NCBI RefSeq assembly: GCF_014694375.1
Contig: NZ_JAAUWW010000005.1
Coordinates: forward strand, 62,001 to 126,000
DNA: 64,000 nucleotides
Source of the DNA: Vibrio sp. S17_S38
GTDB lineage: Bacteria > Pseudomonadota > Gammaproteobacteria > Enterobacterales > Vibrionaceae
Reading direction: 5' to 3'
Positions 9,235-20,083 of the stretch are shown here, one piece after another (positions within the stretch are counted from its first letter, which is position 1; each line of letters begins with the position of its first letter). The notes below the pieces were generated by a model. The model did not search any database and was not told where the DNA came from. It saw only the letters and a list, made by a program, of their open reading frames with translations. The translations under genes were made by a program, and so were the position numbers.

Positions 9235-11805
9235 TTGTCACAACTGCCTATCATAGAGGTCATGCCTGCTTTGTTGCAAGCGATTGGTACCCATTCTCAA
9301 GTGATATTAAAAGCCGCACCTGGCGCTGGAAAATCTACTTATTTACCTCTTTGCTTATTAGATCAAAAGCTTGGTGATGTTGCGCATTTGAGTGGCAAAA
9401 TAATCATGATGGAGCCTCGTCGATTAGCCGCGCGTAATATTGCTCATTATTTAGCGAAGCAATTGGGCGAGAAAGTTGGCGGCACTGTCGGTTATCGGAT
9501 CAAGGGAGATTCTCAAGTAAGCGAAAAAACGCGATTTGAGATTGTGACCGAGGGCGTAATGACAAGAATGATCCAATCCGATCCTGAATTAAATGGTATC
9601 GACCTGATTATTTTCGATGAATTTCATGAACGCAGTATTCATGCCGATACGGCTTTAGCGTTTGGATTAGAAGTACAACAAGCATTGCGAGATGATCTGA
9701 AAATATTGGTCATGTCAGCCACGTTAGATCAGCAAGCTTTATGTTCATTATTACCTGATGCGCAGTATATTGAGTCTCAAGGGCGAGGTTACCCGATTGA
9801 ATATCACTACTCCCCACTAAAACCAAATGAATATGTTGTGCCTCGTTTGGCACAATTGATTCCCCGTTGGTTGGCGCAAGAAACAGGTTCGATGTTGGTC
9901 TTTTTGCCCGGTGTTGGTGATATTGTTCGTTTACAGCAATTACTGATTCAGCAGAAACACACGGCAGTAGAAGGGGATTGTTTGAACAATGTGGATATTT
10001 TTCCTTTATATGGCCAACTAGATACTAAAGCGCAACAACTTGCTATTCAGCCAAGCTCACAAGGGCGGCGTAAAATCTGTTTAGCCACTAATGTTGCCGA
10101 AACCAGTTTGACCATTGACGGTGTGCGAATGGTGATTGATTCGGGGCTTGAACGCAGTGCTAAATTTGATCCCAAAACTGGGATTACTCGTCTTGACCAA
10201 CATATGATCGCGCAGTCTTCAGCAATACAACGTGCAGGAAGAGCGGGGAGATTAGAGGCTGGGATTTGTATTCGCCTGTATAGCCAAGAAATGTTGCAAC
10301 AGCAATTAAAAGTTCCAGTACCTGAGATTTTACGCAGTGATTTAACCACGTTAAAAATGGAGTTAATTCAATGGGGAGCACAGCAAGCAGACGAGTTAAT
10401 GTGGCTTGATACACCGCCTCAATCAAACCTTACTCAAGCGGCTGATTTACTGAAAAGTTTAAATCTACTTGATGTTAATGGCCAATTGACCGCGCAGGCT
10501 AAAGCTAGTCAAAGGTTTGGTCTTGAGCCGAGATTGTCTGCGATGATGCTAGGTTCACAAGCATTAAGTTCAGAGTCATTCGATTCTGATTATGTTATGG
10601 CCGCCATTGCGCTGGTGGCATTATTGGAAGAACCTGAAAAATCCATTGTGGATATCAGTCATAGTCTACATCGTTGGCAGAATCATTCTCATCCTAAAGC
10701 ATCAAGATTAAACCAGCGTAGTCAGCAATTAGCTCGTCAGGTTGGACTTTTAAATAGTTCTTTTTTGGTATCATTGGTTGACCCCTCTAAGTTAGGGGTT
10801 TGCTTGGCGATGGCATTCCCCGACCGAATTGCAATGCAAAGACATGGATCGATTGGTGACTATTTATTGGCTAATGGTCATGGTGCATCAATGAATGAGC
10901 ATGAAGCATTAGCCTCCGAAAAGATGATCGTCGCCATTGATGTAATGCGTACATCCGGCTCTGTTCGTTCTCAATCCCCTCACTTTAAAGCTATGAATAG
11001 CCAAATTTTCCGAGCGGTTAAAATTGATATGGCTGATATCGAGGTATGTTTACCACAATTAATTGAGTCACAAACACTCGTCAGTTGGGATGATGATAAA
11101 GGCCAAATTATCGCAGAAGAACAAAGCCGATTAGGGAAACTGGTATTAACCCGTCGTCGATTACCAAAACCTAAACCTGAATTGATCACAAAAGCATTAT
11201 TGGATTATATTCGCCGTAAAGGGTTAACGGCTTTACCTTGGAATGATAAAAGCGACAATTTATTACACCGAATGCGTAATGGCCGAGATTGGTTGCCACA
11301 AGAATCATGGCCGGATCTCGATGATGAAACACTTTTGGCACAACTCGAACATTGGCTCGCTCCTTATATGCTAGATATAGAAACAGTCGGACAATTAAAA
11401 AAAGTGAATATGGTTCAAGCGTTATTGGCATATTTATCTTGGCCATTGAATCAGAAGATTGATGAATGGCTGCCGACCCATTACACCTTACCCACTGGAA
11501 ATCGAAAATCGATCCGTTATCAAGATAAAGCCGAGCCTGTTTTGTCTGTGCGGATGCAAGAAGTATTCGGTGAATCGGATTCTCCTATGATTGCTCAAGG
11601 GCAGAAAAAACTAGTGTTAGAATTATTATCACCCGCACAAAGACCGTTGCAAATTACGCAAGATTTAGCGGGTTTCTGGCGAGGTTCTTATAAAGATGTA
11701 CAAAAAGAGATGAAGGGGCGCTACCCTAAGCATATTTGGCCTGATGATCCCGCAAATCATGTACCAACGGCGAAAACTAAACGCAATTTTATCGAAAAAG
11801 AATAA
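9235..11805 (+). CDS. hrpB: ATP-dependent RNA helicase HrpB
   Basis: DEAH-type superfamily 2 helicase; in the family it is linked to RNA processing, but its cellular substrate is unclear. 856 residues. Motif I is APGAGKST (about residue 30), motif II is DEFH, a DEAH variant (IIFDEFHERS), motif III is SAT, and motif VI is QRAGRAGR; the C-terminal HrpB domain follows. The start is a TTG at 9235, with AAGGA eight bases upstream and a first line MSQLPIIEVMPALL that aligns with E. coli HrpB. The stop lies ten bases before the mrcB start. Confidence 0.93.
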   Translation: MSQLPIIEVMPALLQAIGTHSQVILKAAPGAGKSTYLPLCLLDQKLGDVAHLSGKIIMMEPRRLAARNIAHYLAKQLGEKVGGTVGYRIKGDSQVSEKTRFEIVTEGVMTRMIQSDPELNGIDLIIFDEFHERSIHADTALAFGLEVQQALRDDLKILVMSATLDQQALCSLLPDAQYIESQGRGYPIEYHYSPLKPNEYVVPRLAQLIPRWLAQETGSMLVFLPGVGDIVRLQQLLIQQKHTAVEGDCLNNVDIFPLYGQLDTKAQQLAIQPSSQGRRKICLATNVAETSLTIDGVRMVIDSGLERSAKFDPKTGITRLDQHMIAQSSAIQRAGRAGRLEAGICIRLYSQEMLQQQLKVPVPEILRSDLTTLKMELIQWGAQQADELMWLDTPPQSNLTQAADLLKSLNLLDVNGQLTAQAKASQRFGLEPRLSAMMLGSQALSSESFDSDYVMAAIALVALLEEPEKSIVDISHSLHRWQNHSHPKASRLNQRSQQLARQVGLLNSSFLVSLVDPSKLGVCLAMAFPDRIAMQRHGSIGDYLLANGHGASMNEHEALASEKMIVAIDVMRTSGSVRSQSPHFKAMNSQIFRAVKIDMADIEVCLPQLIESQTLVSWDDDKGQIIAEEQSRLGKLVLTRRRLPKPKPELITKALLDYIRRKGLTALPWNDKSDNLLHRMRNGRDWLPQESWPDLDDETLLAQLEHWLAPYMLDIETVGQLKKVNMVQALLAYLSWPLNQKIDEWLPTHYTLPTGNRKSIRYQDKAEPVLSVRMQEVFGESDSPMIAQGQKKLVLELLSPAQRPLQITQDLAGFWRGSYKDVQKEMKGRYPKHIWPDDPANHVPTAKTKRNFIEKE

Positions 11806-11815
11806 AGGCATTACA

Positions 11816-14173
11816 TTGAATACCCCTAAAAAAAATACGACACGAAAATCAACCTCATCTGGCCGTAAAGCTGGCCCTGCTCGGGCTCGTAAGGCTTCCC
11901 CTAAAAAGCCTAAAAGAACATGGTTAAAAAAACTATGGAGTATCGGTTGGAAGCTAGCTTTAGTGTTTATTATTTTTATGGTTGCCGCCGGTTTCTATTT
12001 AAATAATGTCGTGACTCAGCGTTTCACGGGGCAGCTATTTGAATTGCCAACTGTTGTGTATGCCAGAGTGCTGAATTTAGAGCCGGGTAGTTCCATTTCA
12101 GTCAGTAAGCTTCGCCAAGAATTGGATGTATTAAATTACCGCAAAGTATCGAACCCGATGCGAGAAGGTGAGTATTCAGCCTCATCTACGAAAATTGAGT
12201 TGTTTCGTCGTCCATTTGAATTTGATAATGGTCCTGAGCCTGCTCGTCATGTCATGTTGTATTTTAAAGATGGTGAACTCACTCGTATTCAATCATTGGA
12301 TTCAAAATCGGATCTGGGTTTTCTGCGTATTGAACCCAAAATGCTTGGGATGTTGGAAGCTAAAAAAGAAGAAACGCGCTTATTCTTAAAGCGTGAGCAA
12401 TTTCCAGAAGCCATGGTGCAAGCACTGCTTTCGACTGAAGATCGTGATTTCTATCATCACGGCGGGATCTCTCCTGTCGCAATTGCTCGGGCATTTTTGG
12501 TTAACCTTAAAGCAGGTCGCGCGGTACAAGGTGGTAGTACGCTTACTCAGCAGCTTGCCAAAAACTTGTTTTTAAGCAGCGAGAAAACGTTATGGCGTAA
12601 GTTTAAAGAAGCTTACATAGCTATGATTTTAGATTATCGCTTTAGTAAAGATCGCATTTTAGAAGCGTACCTAAATGAAGTGTATTTAGGACAAAATGGC
12701 GGTGAAGCGATCCATGGTTTTGCATTGGCTTCGCGTTATTATTTTGGTCAGCCTCTGCAAGAACTACGGATTGATCAATTAGCTATGTTGGTGGGAATGG
12801 TCAAAGGGCCGTCTTATTACAACCCAATGCGCCGCCCTGAACTGACCAAAGATCGTCGTGACTTGGTACTTGAATTGATGATGCGCCAAGATATTCTGAC
12901 GCCATCTCAATATAATGAAGCGGCAACTCGCCCATTGGATCTACAAAAAAATCCACATCTTGGTCGTCGTCAGCCTGCGTATTTTGAGCAACTTCAAATA
13001 GAGTTAAAAGATAAGGTGGGTGATAAATTTAAAGCTGATACCGGCTTACGTTTGTTCACAACCCTTGATCCTGTTTCTCAGTCGTACCTTGAGTCTTCAG
13101 TCAATCGCACTTTACCTGAACTTGAGAAGCGTTCAGGTAAAGGATTGGAAACGGCAATCGTGGCGGTTGATCGCAAAACCGGTGAGATCCGCGCCATGGT
13201 CGGTGGTCGTCAGGCGGGTTATGACGGCTTTAATCGAGCCTTGAGTGCTAGTCGTCAAATCGGTTCTTTGGTAAAACCATCAGTGTATTTAACAGCCTTA
13301 GAGCAACCGGAAAAATACGATTTAGGTACAACATTGCCAGATCAACCAATCACATTAACCAATAAGCAAGGCAAAACATGGTCACCGAAAAACTTTGATC
13401 GTACTTTTAGTGGTGAAGTGCCACTGTATAAAGCGATGGCGAAATCTATGAATGTCCCAACGGTGAATTTGGGCATGCAGCTTGGTATTCCTGCCGTGAT
13501 GGATACGCTGGAGAAACTGGGCGTAGATAAGCAAGAAATTCGCCCTGTGCCTTCTATGTTTTTGGGATCATTTTCATTAACGCCTTATCAAGTATCACAA
13601 ATGTTCCAAACCATAACTAACTCAGGCAAGCGAGCTCGGTTAACAGCTCTTCGCACGGTGGTTGATGTCGACGGTAATGTGCTTTATCAAAGCATTCCAA
13701 AAGCTTCCCAACAAGTACCGCAACAAGCGGCTTGGCTGACAACTTATATTATGAAGAGAGTCGTGAGTGAAGGTACTAGCCGAGCGTTACAATCTAAATA
13801 TGGTTGGGCAACGTTGGCGGCTAAAACCGGAACTAGTAACGACAGTCGTGATAGCTGGTTTGTTGGTGTCGATGGCCGAGAGGTGGTCACGATTTGGACT
13901 GGGCGTGATGATAACAAGCCTACAAAGCTTACTGGTTCGAGTGGTTCACTTCGAATCTATGCGGACTACTTATCACAACGAGCTCCTGAAAAGTTGACTC
14001 TGCCGTGGCCAAAAAATATTGCGACCGATCATTTTGAGGAAACCTCGAAAGGTGGTTACAAGGTGGATTGTAGTGGTGATATTGATCTGCCGGTATGGGA
14101 TGAGAAAGGAGAAGTATTAGATAAATGTAAAAATACCCCGACGGGTTGGATTAAAGATTTATTTAGTTTTTAG
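11816..14173 (+). CDS. mrcB: Penicillin-binding protein 1B, bifunctional peptidoglycan synthase
   Basis: Polymerises and cross-links peptidoglycan at the outer face of the inner membrane. 785 residues from a TTG at 11816, which has TAAAGG seven bases upstream; an ATG further up inside hrpB is less likely. Order of parts: a basic cytoplasmic tail, one transmembrane helix (about residues 43-66), a UB2H-like region, the GT51 transglycosylase with EDRDFYHHGG (catalytic Glu208), and the transpeptidase with SLVK (Ser484), SMN and KTGTS (Lys670). All active-site motifs are intact. It normally needs an outer-membrane LpoB activator, which is not here. Confidence 0.96.
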   Translation: MNTPKKNTTRKSTSSGRKAGPARARKASPKKPKRTWLKKLWSIGWKLALVFIIFMVAAGFYLNNVVTQRFTGQLFELPTVVYARVLNLEPGSSISVSKLRQELDVLNYRKVSNPMREGEYSASSTKIELFRRPFEFDNGPEPARHVMLYFKDGELTRIQSLDSKSDLGFLRIEPKMLGMLEAKKEETRLFLKREQFPEAMVQALLSTEDRDFYHHGGISPVAIARAFLVNLKAGRAVQGGSTLTQQLAKNLFLSSEKTLWRKFKEAYIAMILDYRFSKDRILEAYLNEVYLGQNGGEAIHGFALASRYYFGQPLQELRIDQLAMLVGMVKGPSYYNPMRRPELTKDRRDLVLELMMRQDILTPSQYNEAATRPLDLQKNPHLGRRQPAYFEQLQIELKDKVGDKFKADTGLRLFTTLDPVSQSYLESSVNRTLPELEKRSGKGLETAIVAVDRKTGEIRAMVGGRQAGYDGFNRALSASRQIGSLVKPSVYLTALEQPEKYDLGTTLPDQPITLTNKQGKTWSPKNFDRTFSGEVPLYKAMAKSMNVPTVNLGMQLGIPAVMDTLEKLGVDKQEIRPVPSMFLGSFSLTPYQVSQMFQTITNSGKRARLTALRTVVDVDGNVLYQSIPKASQQVPQQAAWLTTYIMKRVVSEGTSRALQSKYGWATLAAKTGTSNDSRDSWFVGVDGREVVTIWTGRDDNKPTKLTGSSGSLRIYADYLSQRAPEKLTLPWPKNIATDHFEETSKGGYKVDCSGDIDLPVWDEKGEVLDKCKNTPTGWIKDLFSF

Positions 14174-14310
14174 TCATAAACCAAGCCAGTAAAGGGATGC
14201 AAATTGGCGGATTTATGATTTAATAACAACGTCTTTACAAGCCAGTCACTATAATGGATTAAGACTAAATGGATATTTTGTCTACTATGAATTTAAGATA
14301 AGGATTATCG

Positions 14311-16611
14311 TTGAAACGACAATTTACGGCGTACTTTTATTGTGTTCTCCCTTTACTGTTACTGAGTATAAAAGTTGATGCTAGAGAGAAGATGGCAGAC
14401 GGAAGTTACCGTCCGACTATTGCTGTTGTTTTAGCTGGTGGTGGTGCAAAAGGCGCAGCGCATATTGGTGTCCTTAAAGCTTTAGAAGAAATGCATATCC
14501 CGATTGATATTGTGACGGGAACTAGCATGGGATCTTATGTTGGCGGTTTGTATGCATTAGGTATGAATGCCGATGAGATTGAGAAAAAACTTAACGAAGT
14601 CGATTGGAATTCAGGTTACCACGATCGCGTTGAGCGCAGCGAGCGCCGAGTTCGCGATAAAGTCTATGATGATCGTTACCAACTTCACACCGATCTCGGT
14701 TTACGCTGGATAGGGCTTCAAGTGCCTAAAGGGGTCGTGCAAGGTCAAAATATGTTGCATATTTTGCGCCAAAGCACCGGTAATATTCCTGCGTTCAAGT
14801 CCTTTGATGATCTTCCTGTTCATTATCGTGCAGTTGCCACTGATATTGTTGAATTAAAGCCCGTAGTCCTAAAAGGTGGAGAAATCGTCGATGCCATGAT
14901 GGCAAGTATGTCGGTTCCCGGAGCTCTACCGCCTTATTCCTACAATGGAATGTTATTGGTCGATGGCGGTGTTACCAATAATATGCCCGTGGATATTGCC
15001 CGCTCAATGGGGGCAGATGTTGTTATTGCGGTCGACATCAGTACTGATTACCGAACGGGTGACGAATTAACCACCTTTCTTACCGTAGGTGACCAGTTAT
15101 CTAATTACATGGTTCGTCGTAGTACATTAGAACAGAGTCAACAGTTACACGATACCGATGTTCTTTTGAAACCAGCGGTTGGTAAAATGTCGACAACAGA
15201 TTTTGGCCAAATGCCTGAAGCATTAAAATTAGGCTATAAAGCTGCCGAACAAAATAAAATGGCTTTAGAGCGTTATTCTATTCCTGAATTGGATTATTTA
15301 GCCTATCAAACTGAAAAAAGTGTCATTCGAGAAAAAATTCACAGTGGCGCTGATCTGCAATTAGCCAAAGTCAATATCATCAATAATAGCCATTATAATG
15401 AAAAACTATTAAGACACCGTTTGGATATTGAGCCAGGAGAAACTTACACAAGCGATGAAATTGAAACCAAAGTACGAGACTTATATGCTTTGGACCGATT
15501 TGAGCGCATTTCGTATCAATACTCTGAAACTGATGATAATAAAGCGGATTTAACTGTTGATGTAAATGAAAAAAGCTGGGGACCTAATTATATTGATTTT
15601 CGTTTTTTTCTTGAGGATAACTTTAAAAATTCAAGTAAGTATTCGATTGGTTTAACCAGTAACTTTACTGATTTGAACGATGATGGGGCCGAGTTACGCA
15701 CTAATCTTGAAATAGGGACAGATAAGCTTATTGGTGGTGAGTTGTATATTCCCATGTCCTACGATCAAAACTTTTTCACCTCTGTTTCTGCTTCTTATAG
15801 CGATGAAAAATCGAGCATATTTTTATCTGAAAATGGCACATCGACTAGAAATGTAAGCCACTTATCGGATACTGACAACTCATTGCCTGTCGATTACGTC
15901 CGCTGGATTGGGGATATTGCAATTGGCTTCCAGCCTGCCTTATGGCAAGAATTTCGGATAGGAATTCGTTATACCGATGGGAATAGCTATGCTACGGGAT
16001 TGCCGGTTGCTGGTGAGTTAAATTATACCCGTCAAGGTGCGTATGCTCGTTATCGTGTTGATACTTTAGATGATGTGAATTTTCCATCTAAAGGATTTTA
16101 TGCGGATATGCAGTATCTTCTTTCGCAAGATGAAACCGATGATTCTGAGAGTCAGACGAAAGATACGGTTTCTGAGATTTCGATCAAATTTATAGCTGCT
16201 CAGCATTACAATAAGCATTCCTTAGTTGGTCAAATTGAATATGAAACAGTAGATAGTCGCAATTCCTTTTTACCTATTGCACCACGAGAGCTTGGCGGAT
16301 TTCTTAATTTATCTGGACTGCCAAGGGACAGTTTATCGGGTAGTAACAAAGCTTTTAGCAGCTTAGTGTACCGATATAAATGGTTTGATAATGACTTTGG
16401 ATTATTTCAATCACCGGTTTACTTAGGGGCTTCTCTGGAATACGGTGGTGTGTGGGCAGATGCCAATAAAAAATTCGATGCCGACTCAATGTATATGGCC
16501 GGTTCGCTCTTTACTGGAATAGATTCACCTATTGGGCCAATTATTTTTGCGTATGGGCAAACTGAGGAAAGTTATAGGTCTATCTATTTGATTGTAGGAT
16601 CTGCTTTTTAG
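14311..16611 (+). CDS. Patatin-like phospholipase fused to outer-membrane barrel (type Vd, PlpD-like)
   Basis: A predicted outer-membrane protein of 766 residues. It has an N-terminal signal peptide (about residues 1-24), then a patatin lipase domain with the oxyanion loop GGGAKGAA, the nucleophile elbow GTSMG (Ser72) and DGG (Asp218), so the Ser/Asp dyad is complete. Around residue 350 begins a POTRA-like repeat, and the C-terminal half is a 16-strand Omp85-type barrel ending in phenylalanine. This order is that of type Vd autotransporters such as PlpD of Pseudomonas. The start is TTG with AAGGA six bases before it. The lipid substrate and whether the lipase is released are unknown. Confidence 0.85.
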   Translation: MKRQFTAYFYCVLPLLLLSIKVDAREKMADGSYRPTIAVVLAGGGAKGAAHIGVLKALEEMHIPIDIVTGTSMGSYVGGLYALGMNADEIEKKLNEVDWNSGYHDRVERSERRVRDKVYDDRYQLHTDLGLRWIGLQVPKGVVQGQNMLHILRQSTGNIPAFKSFDDLPVHYRAVATDIVELKPVVLKGGEIVDAMMASMSVPGALPPYSYNGMLLVDGGVTNNMPVDIARSMGADVVIAVDISTDYRTGDELTTFLTVGDQLSNYMVRRSTLEQSQQLHDTDVLLKPAVGKMSTTDFGQMPEALKLGYKAAEQNKMALERYSIPELDYLAYQTEKSVIREKIHSGADLQLAKVNIINNSHYNEKLLRHRLDIEPGETYTSDEIETKVRDLYALDRFERISYQYSETDDNKADLTVDVNEKSWGPNYIDFRFFLEDNFKNSSKYSIGLTSNFTDLNDDGAELRTNLEIGTDKLIGGELYIPMSYDQNFFTSVSASYSDEKSSIFLSENGTSTRNVSHLSDTDNSLPVDYVRWIGDIAIGFQPALWQEFRIGIRYTDGNSYATGLPVAGELNYTRQGAYARYRVDTLDDVNFPSKGFYADMQYLLSQDETDDSESQTKDTVSEISIKFIAAQHYNKHSLVGQIEYETVDSRNSFLPIAPRELGGFLNLSGLPRDSLSGSNKAFSSLVYRYKWFDNDFGLFQSPVYLGASLEYGGVWADANKKFDADSMYMAGSLFTGIDSPIGPIIFAYGQTEESYRSIYLIVGSAF

Positions 16612-16913
16612 CTGTTGATAATAACGGTTGATAAATGACAGTTTCCGTTGATAAATAAAAGTTGCAGTAGCATAAATTTGTCAAATTACAGCAATTTAGT
16701 TTCTACTTTGCTAGCTTGGTCAAATTCGCTTGATTTTAATGTTTCGTTAAATTTGTTATTCTGATGTACACACTTTGGCTCCGCGCCGTATTCCCTTATT
16801 AAGAATCAGTCTGATCTTATTCCTAATAACATAAGCAAGAAGCCAATTTTCCAAGGATGTTTTCCCTTTGTACCGATTATAAAAAGGGCGAACCGCAATG
16901 AGAGGAATGAGCC
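16612..16913. other. 302-base intergenic region upstream of acnB
   Basis: No gene is seen. It holds three copies of GTTGATAA (listed separately) and AT-rich sequence that must contain the acnB promoter, but no -10/-35 pair with good spacing stands out. Control of acnB by ArcA, CRP or iron cannot be shown from the sequence. Confidence 0.5.
16614..16654 (+). repeat. Three copies of GTTGATAA
   Basis: The octamer occurs at 16614-16621, 16627-16634 and 16647-16654; the last two extend to C-GTTGATAAAT. It begins three bases after the stop of the patatin gene and may be a direct-repeat regulator site or only a slipped duplication. Confidence 0.5.
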
Positions 16914-19511
16914 GTGCTTGAAGCCTACCGTAAACACGTCGAAGAGCGTGCCGCTGAAGGAATTGTCCCTAAACCTTTAGACGCTGAGCAGGTTGCTGCT
17001 TTGGTAGAACAGCTTAAAAACCCACCGAAAGGTGAAGAAAGCTTTCTGCTCGATTTACTTGAAAACCGTATCCCACCAGGTGTGGATGAAGCCGCTTATG
17101 TTAAAGCAGGTTTCTTAACTGCTGTCGCCAAAAGTGAGGCAACATCTCCGCTAGTGAGCCGCGAAAAAGCGGCGCAACTGCTTGGCACTATGCAAGGCGG
17201 TTATAATATTGAACCATTAATTAGTTTCCTCGATGACGAGCTACTTGCTCCTATCGCGGTTGAAGCTTTATCTCACACATTATTAATGTTCGATTCTTTC
17301 CATGATGTGGAAGAAAAAGCGAAAGCTGGTAATGATTCTGCGCAGCAAGTTCTGCAATCTTGGGCCGATGCAGATTGGTTCTTGAAGAAGCCAAAAACTG
17401 CAGACAAGGTGACATTAACTGTATTTAAAGTGACCGGTGAAACTAACACCGATGATCTATCACCAGCGCCTGATGCTTGGTCCCGCCCTGATATTCCATT
17501 GCATGCCTTAGCGATGCTGAAAAATGAGCGTGAAGGTATTGAACCTGATCAAGCCGGTGAAATTGGCCCGATTAAGCAAATTGAAGCGCTGAAAGAAAAA
17601 GGCCATCAACTTGTTTATGTTGGTGATGTGGTTGGAACGGGTTCTTCTCGTAAATCAGCGACTAACTCAGTGCTTTGGTTAATGGGCGATGATATCCCAT
17701 TTGTGCCAAACAAACGCGCTGGTGGCTTTTGTTTGGGTGGAAAAATTGCCCCAATCTTCTTTAATACAATGGAAGATGCTGGCGCACTGCCGATTGAGCT
17801 CGATGTGTCTAAAATGGACATGGGCGATGTGATTGATATTTATCCTCATGATGGAAAAGTATGCAAGCACGATACCGATGAAGTTATTTCGACCTTTAAA
17901 CTAAAAACCGACGTTCTGTATGATGAAGTTCGTGCTGGTGGTCGTATTCCTCTGATTATTGGCCGTGGTCTAACTGACCGTGCTCGTGTCGCGCTTGGAC
18001 TTGAGCCATCGAAAGTATTCCGCCGTCCTGTACCTGTGACTGATTCTGGTAAAGGTTTTACTTTAGCTCAGAAGATGGTCGGTAAAGCGTGTGGTGTCGC
18101 GGGAGTTCGCCCTGATACTTACTGTGAGCCAAAAATGACTACGGTAGGATCGCAAGATACTACGGGTCCAATGACGCGTGATGAGCTTAAAGATCTGGCT
18201 TGTCTAGGTTTCTCTGCTGATTTGACCATGCAGTCTTTTTGTCATACTTCAGCATACCCAAAACCAATTGATGTAAATACACACCATACGCTACCTGATT
18301 TTATTATGAATCGTGGCGGTGTATCACTTCGCCCTGGCGATGGCATCATTCACTCATGGTTAAACCGTATGCTTCTGCCTGATACCGTTGGTACTGGTGG
18401 TGATTCACATACACGTTTCCCATTAGGTATTTCATTCCCAGCGGGTTCTGGTTTAGTGGCGTTTGCTGCTGCAACCGGTGTTATGCCATTGGATATGCCT
18501 GAATCAATTTTGGTTCGCTTTAAAGGTGAGATGCAACCGGGTATCACTCTACGTGACTTGGTGCATGCAATCCCTTATGTTGCCATCCAAAAAGGTTTAT
18601 TAACCGTTGCTAAAGCTGGCAAGGTGAATGAATTCTCTGGTCGTATTCTTGAAATTGAAGGCCTTGAGCATTTAACCATTGAGCAGGCATTTGAGCTATC
18701 AGATGCATCGGCAGAGCGTTCAGCTGCAGGTTGTACTGTGAAGCTTTCTGAAGAGTCGATTGCAGAATACTTAAGTTCAAACGTCGTTATGCTTAAATGG
18801 ATGATCTCGGAAGGTTATGGTGATCGTCGTACTATCGAGCGTCGTATTACCGCGATGGAAGAGTGGTTAGCCAATCCTGAACTGATGTCAGCAGATGCAG
18901 ATGCTGAATACGCACATGTGATTGAGATTGATATGGCTGACATTAAAGAACCTGTTCTTTGTGCGCCAAATGATCCTGATGATGCACGTCTGCTTTCTGA
19001 AGTTCAAGGCACTAAGATTGATGAAGTATTTATCGGTTCTTGTATGACCAACATTGGCCATTTCCGTGCAGCAGGTAAATTACTTGAGAAGCATAAAGGT
19101 TCTCTTGATACGCGCCTTTGGGTTGCACCACCGACGAAGATGGATCGCGATCAACTCACCGAAGAAGGATATTACGGTATCTTTGGTCGTGCTGGAGTTC
19201 GTATTGAAACTCCGGGTTGTTCGTTATGTATGGGTAACCAAGCGCGAGTGGAAGACGGTGCGACAGTGATGTCGACTTCAACCCGTAACTTCCCTAACCG
19301 TTTAGGTACAGGGGCTAATGTATTTTTAGCGTCTGCTGAACTTTCTGCAGTTGGTGCGATCTTAGGTCGAATTCCAACCAAAGAAGAGTACATGCAATAC
19401 GCGGATCAAATTAACGCGACGGCAGCAGATACTTATCGTTACCTGAATTTCCATAAGATGGAACATTATACTAAAAAAGCAGATACGGTGATTTTCCAAG
19501 AACCGGCATAA
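16914..19511 (+). CDS. acnB: Aconitate hydratase B
   Basis: Isomerises citrate to isocitrate in the TCA cycle and also dehydrates 2-methylisocitrate; when its iron-sulfur cluster is lost it binds mRNA. 865 residues, the standard AcnB length. The three 4Fe-4S ligands sit at the same numbers as in E. coli: Cys710 (IGSCMTN), Cys769 and Cys772 (GCSLCMGN). The N-terminal HEAT-like domain that sets AcnB apart from AcnA is present. The start is GTG, with GAGGA ahead, and the protein opens [15 protein letters not shown] as in the family. Confidence 0.98.
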   Translation: MLEAYRKHVEERAAEGIVPKPLDAEQVAALVEQLKNPPKGEESFLLDLLENRIPPGVDEAAYVKAGFLTAVAKSEATSPLVSREKAAQLLGTMQGGYNIEPLISFLDDELLAPIAVEALSHTLLMFDSFHDVEEKAKAGNDSAQQVLQSWADADWFLKKPKTADKVTLTVFKVTGETNTDDLSPAPDAWSRPDIPLHALAMLKNEREGIEPDQAGEIGPIKQIEALKEKGHQLVYVGDVVGTGSSRKSATNSVLWLMGDDIPFVPNKRAGGFCLGGKIAPIFFNTMEDAGALPIELDVSKMDMGDVIDIYPHDGKVCKHDTDEVISTFKLKTDVLYDEVRAGGRIPLIIGRGLTDRARVALGLEPSKVFRRPVPVTDSGKGFTLAQKMVGKACGVAGVRPDTYCEPKMTTVGSQDTTGPMTRDELKDLACLGFSADLTMQSFCHTSAYPKPIDVNTHHTLPDFIMNRGGVSLRPGDGIIHSWLNRMLLPDTVGTGGDSHTRFPLGISFPAGSGLVAFAAATGVMPLDMPESILVRFKGEMQPGITLRDLVHAIPYVAIQKGLLTVAKAGKVNEFSGRILEIEGLEHLTIEQAFELSDASAERSAAGCTVKLSEESIAEYLSSNVVMLKWMISEGYGDRRTIERRITAMEEWLANPELMSADADAEYAHVIEIDMADIKEPVLCAPNDPDDARLLSEVQGTKIDEVFIGSCMTNIGHFRAAGKLLEKHKGSLDTRLWVAPPTKMDRDQLTEEGYYGIFGRAGVRIETPGCSLCMGNQARVEDGATVMSTSTRNFPNRLGTGANVFLASAELSAVGAILGRIPTKEEYMQYADQINATAADTYRYLNFHKMEHYTKKADTVIFQEPA

Positions 19512-19535
19512 TGCTTTTAAATGTTTAATGAAACT

Positions 19536-19563
19536 AAACCGCTGACAAGTTCAGCGGTTTTTT
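19536..19563 (+). terminator. Terminator of acnB
   Basis: Perfect ten-base stem AAACCGCTGA (19536-19545) and TCAGCGGTTT (19551-19560), five-base loop, then a T run. Confidence 0.9.
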
Positions 19564-19608
19564 ATTTTAATACTCCTCAACTTGACGAATATTTTCTTCC
19601 ATTCAATC

Positions 19609-19629
19609 TTCTCGGTTCTCGGTTCTCGG
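19609..19629 (+). repeat. Tandem heptamer TTCTCGG, three copies
   Basis: Three exact head-to-tail copies at 19609-19615, 19616-19622 and 19623-19629, in the gap between acnB and yacL. Probably a slippage-prone simple repeat; no coding frame crosses it. Confidence 0.8.
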
Positions 19630-19691
19630 TCGAAAAATTATCCATTTACAAGTAAACTTCCTTTATCCCTTTGAAAAAATAAAGATGCATT

Positions 19692-20066
19692 ATGGACTTT
19701 GAATTTAAGAAAAATACTTTAGATGGCAGTTATCGTGTGGTGTTTTCATCAGGGCATGAAGCGATCGGGCATTGGTTGATTGAAGAAATTGGCACCAATA
19801 CGGAAAAATTGGATGCTATCGTGCAACAACTTGGTGCACAAAAGAACATCAATCAAGAATGGCGTCAACAGGGAAAGGATTGGACGTTATCGGTTGAGCA
19901 AAATGAAATCAATATCAGTGCTAACCATTTGTTAAATATAGACTCCGAACAAGAGGATGAGTTTGATGACTCGCTTTCTGCTTACGATGAAGAAAGTGTT
20001 TCTTGGTGTGGTATTGAGGATTTTGAACAGGTTTTACAATCTTGGCGAGCATTTGTAAGTCAATAA
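19692..20066 (+). CDS. yacL: YacL family protein (UPF0231)
   Basis: Small acidic cytoplasmic protein of unknown function, 124 residues. It matches E. coli YacL at its start (MDFEFKKN), the HEAIGHWLIEEIG block and the C-terminal YDEESVSWCGIEDFEQVL block. The gene follows acnB here just as yacL follows acnB in E. coli, which makes the assignment firm, although no role is known. No catalytic motif can be seen. Confidence 0.92.
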   Translation: MDFEFKKNTLDGSYRVVFSSGHEAIGHWLIEEIGTNTEKLDAIVQQLGAQKNINQEWRQQGKDWTLSVEQNEINISANHLLNIDSEQEDEFDDSLSAYDEESVSWCGIEDFEQVLQSWRAFVSQ

Positions 20067-20083
20067 TTTCGTTTTCCCTATCT

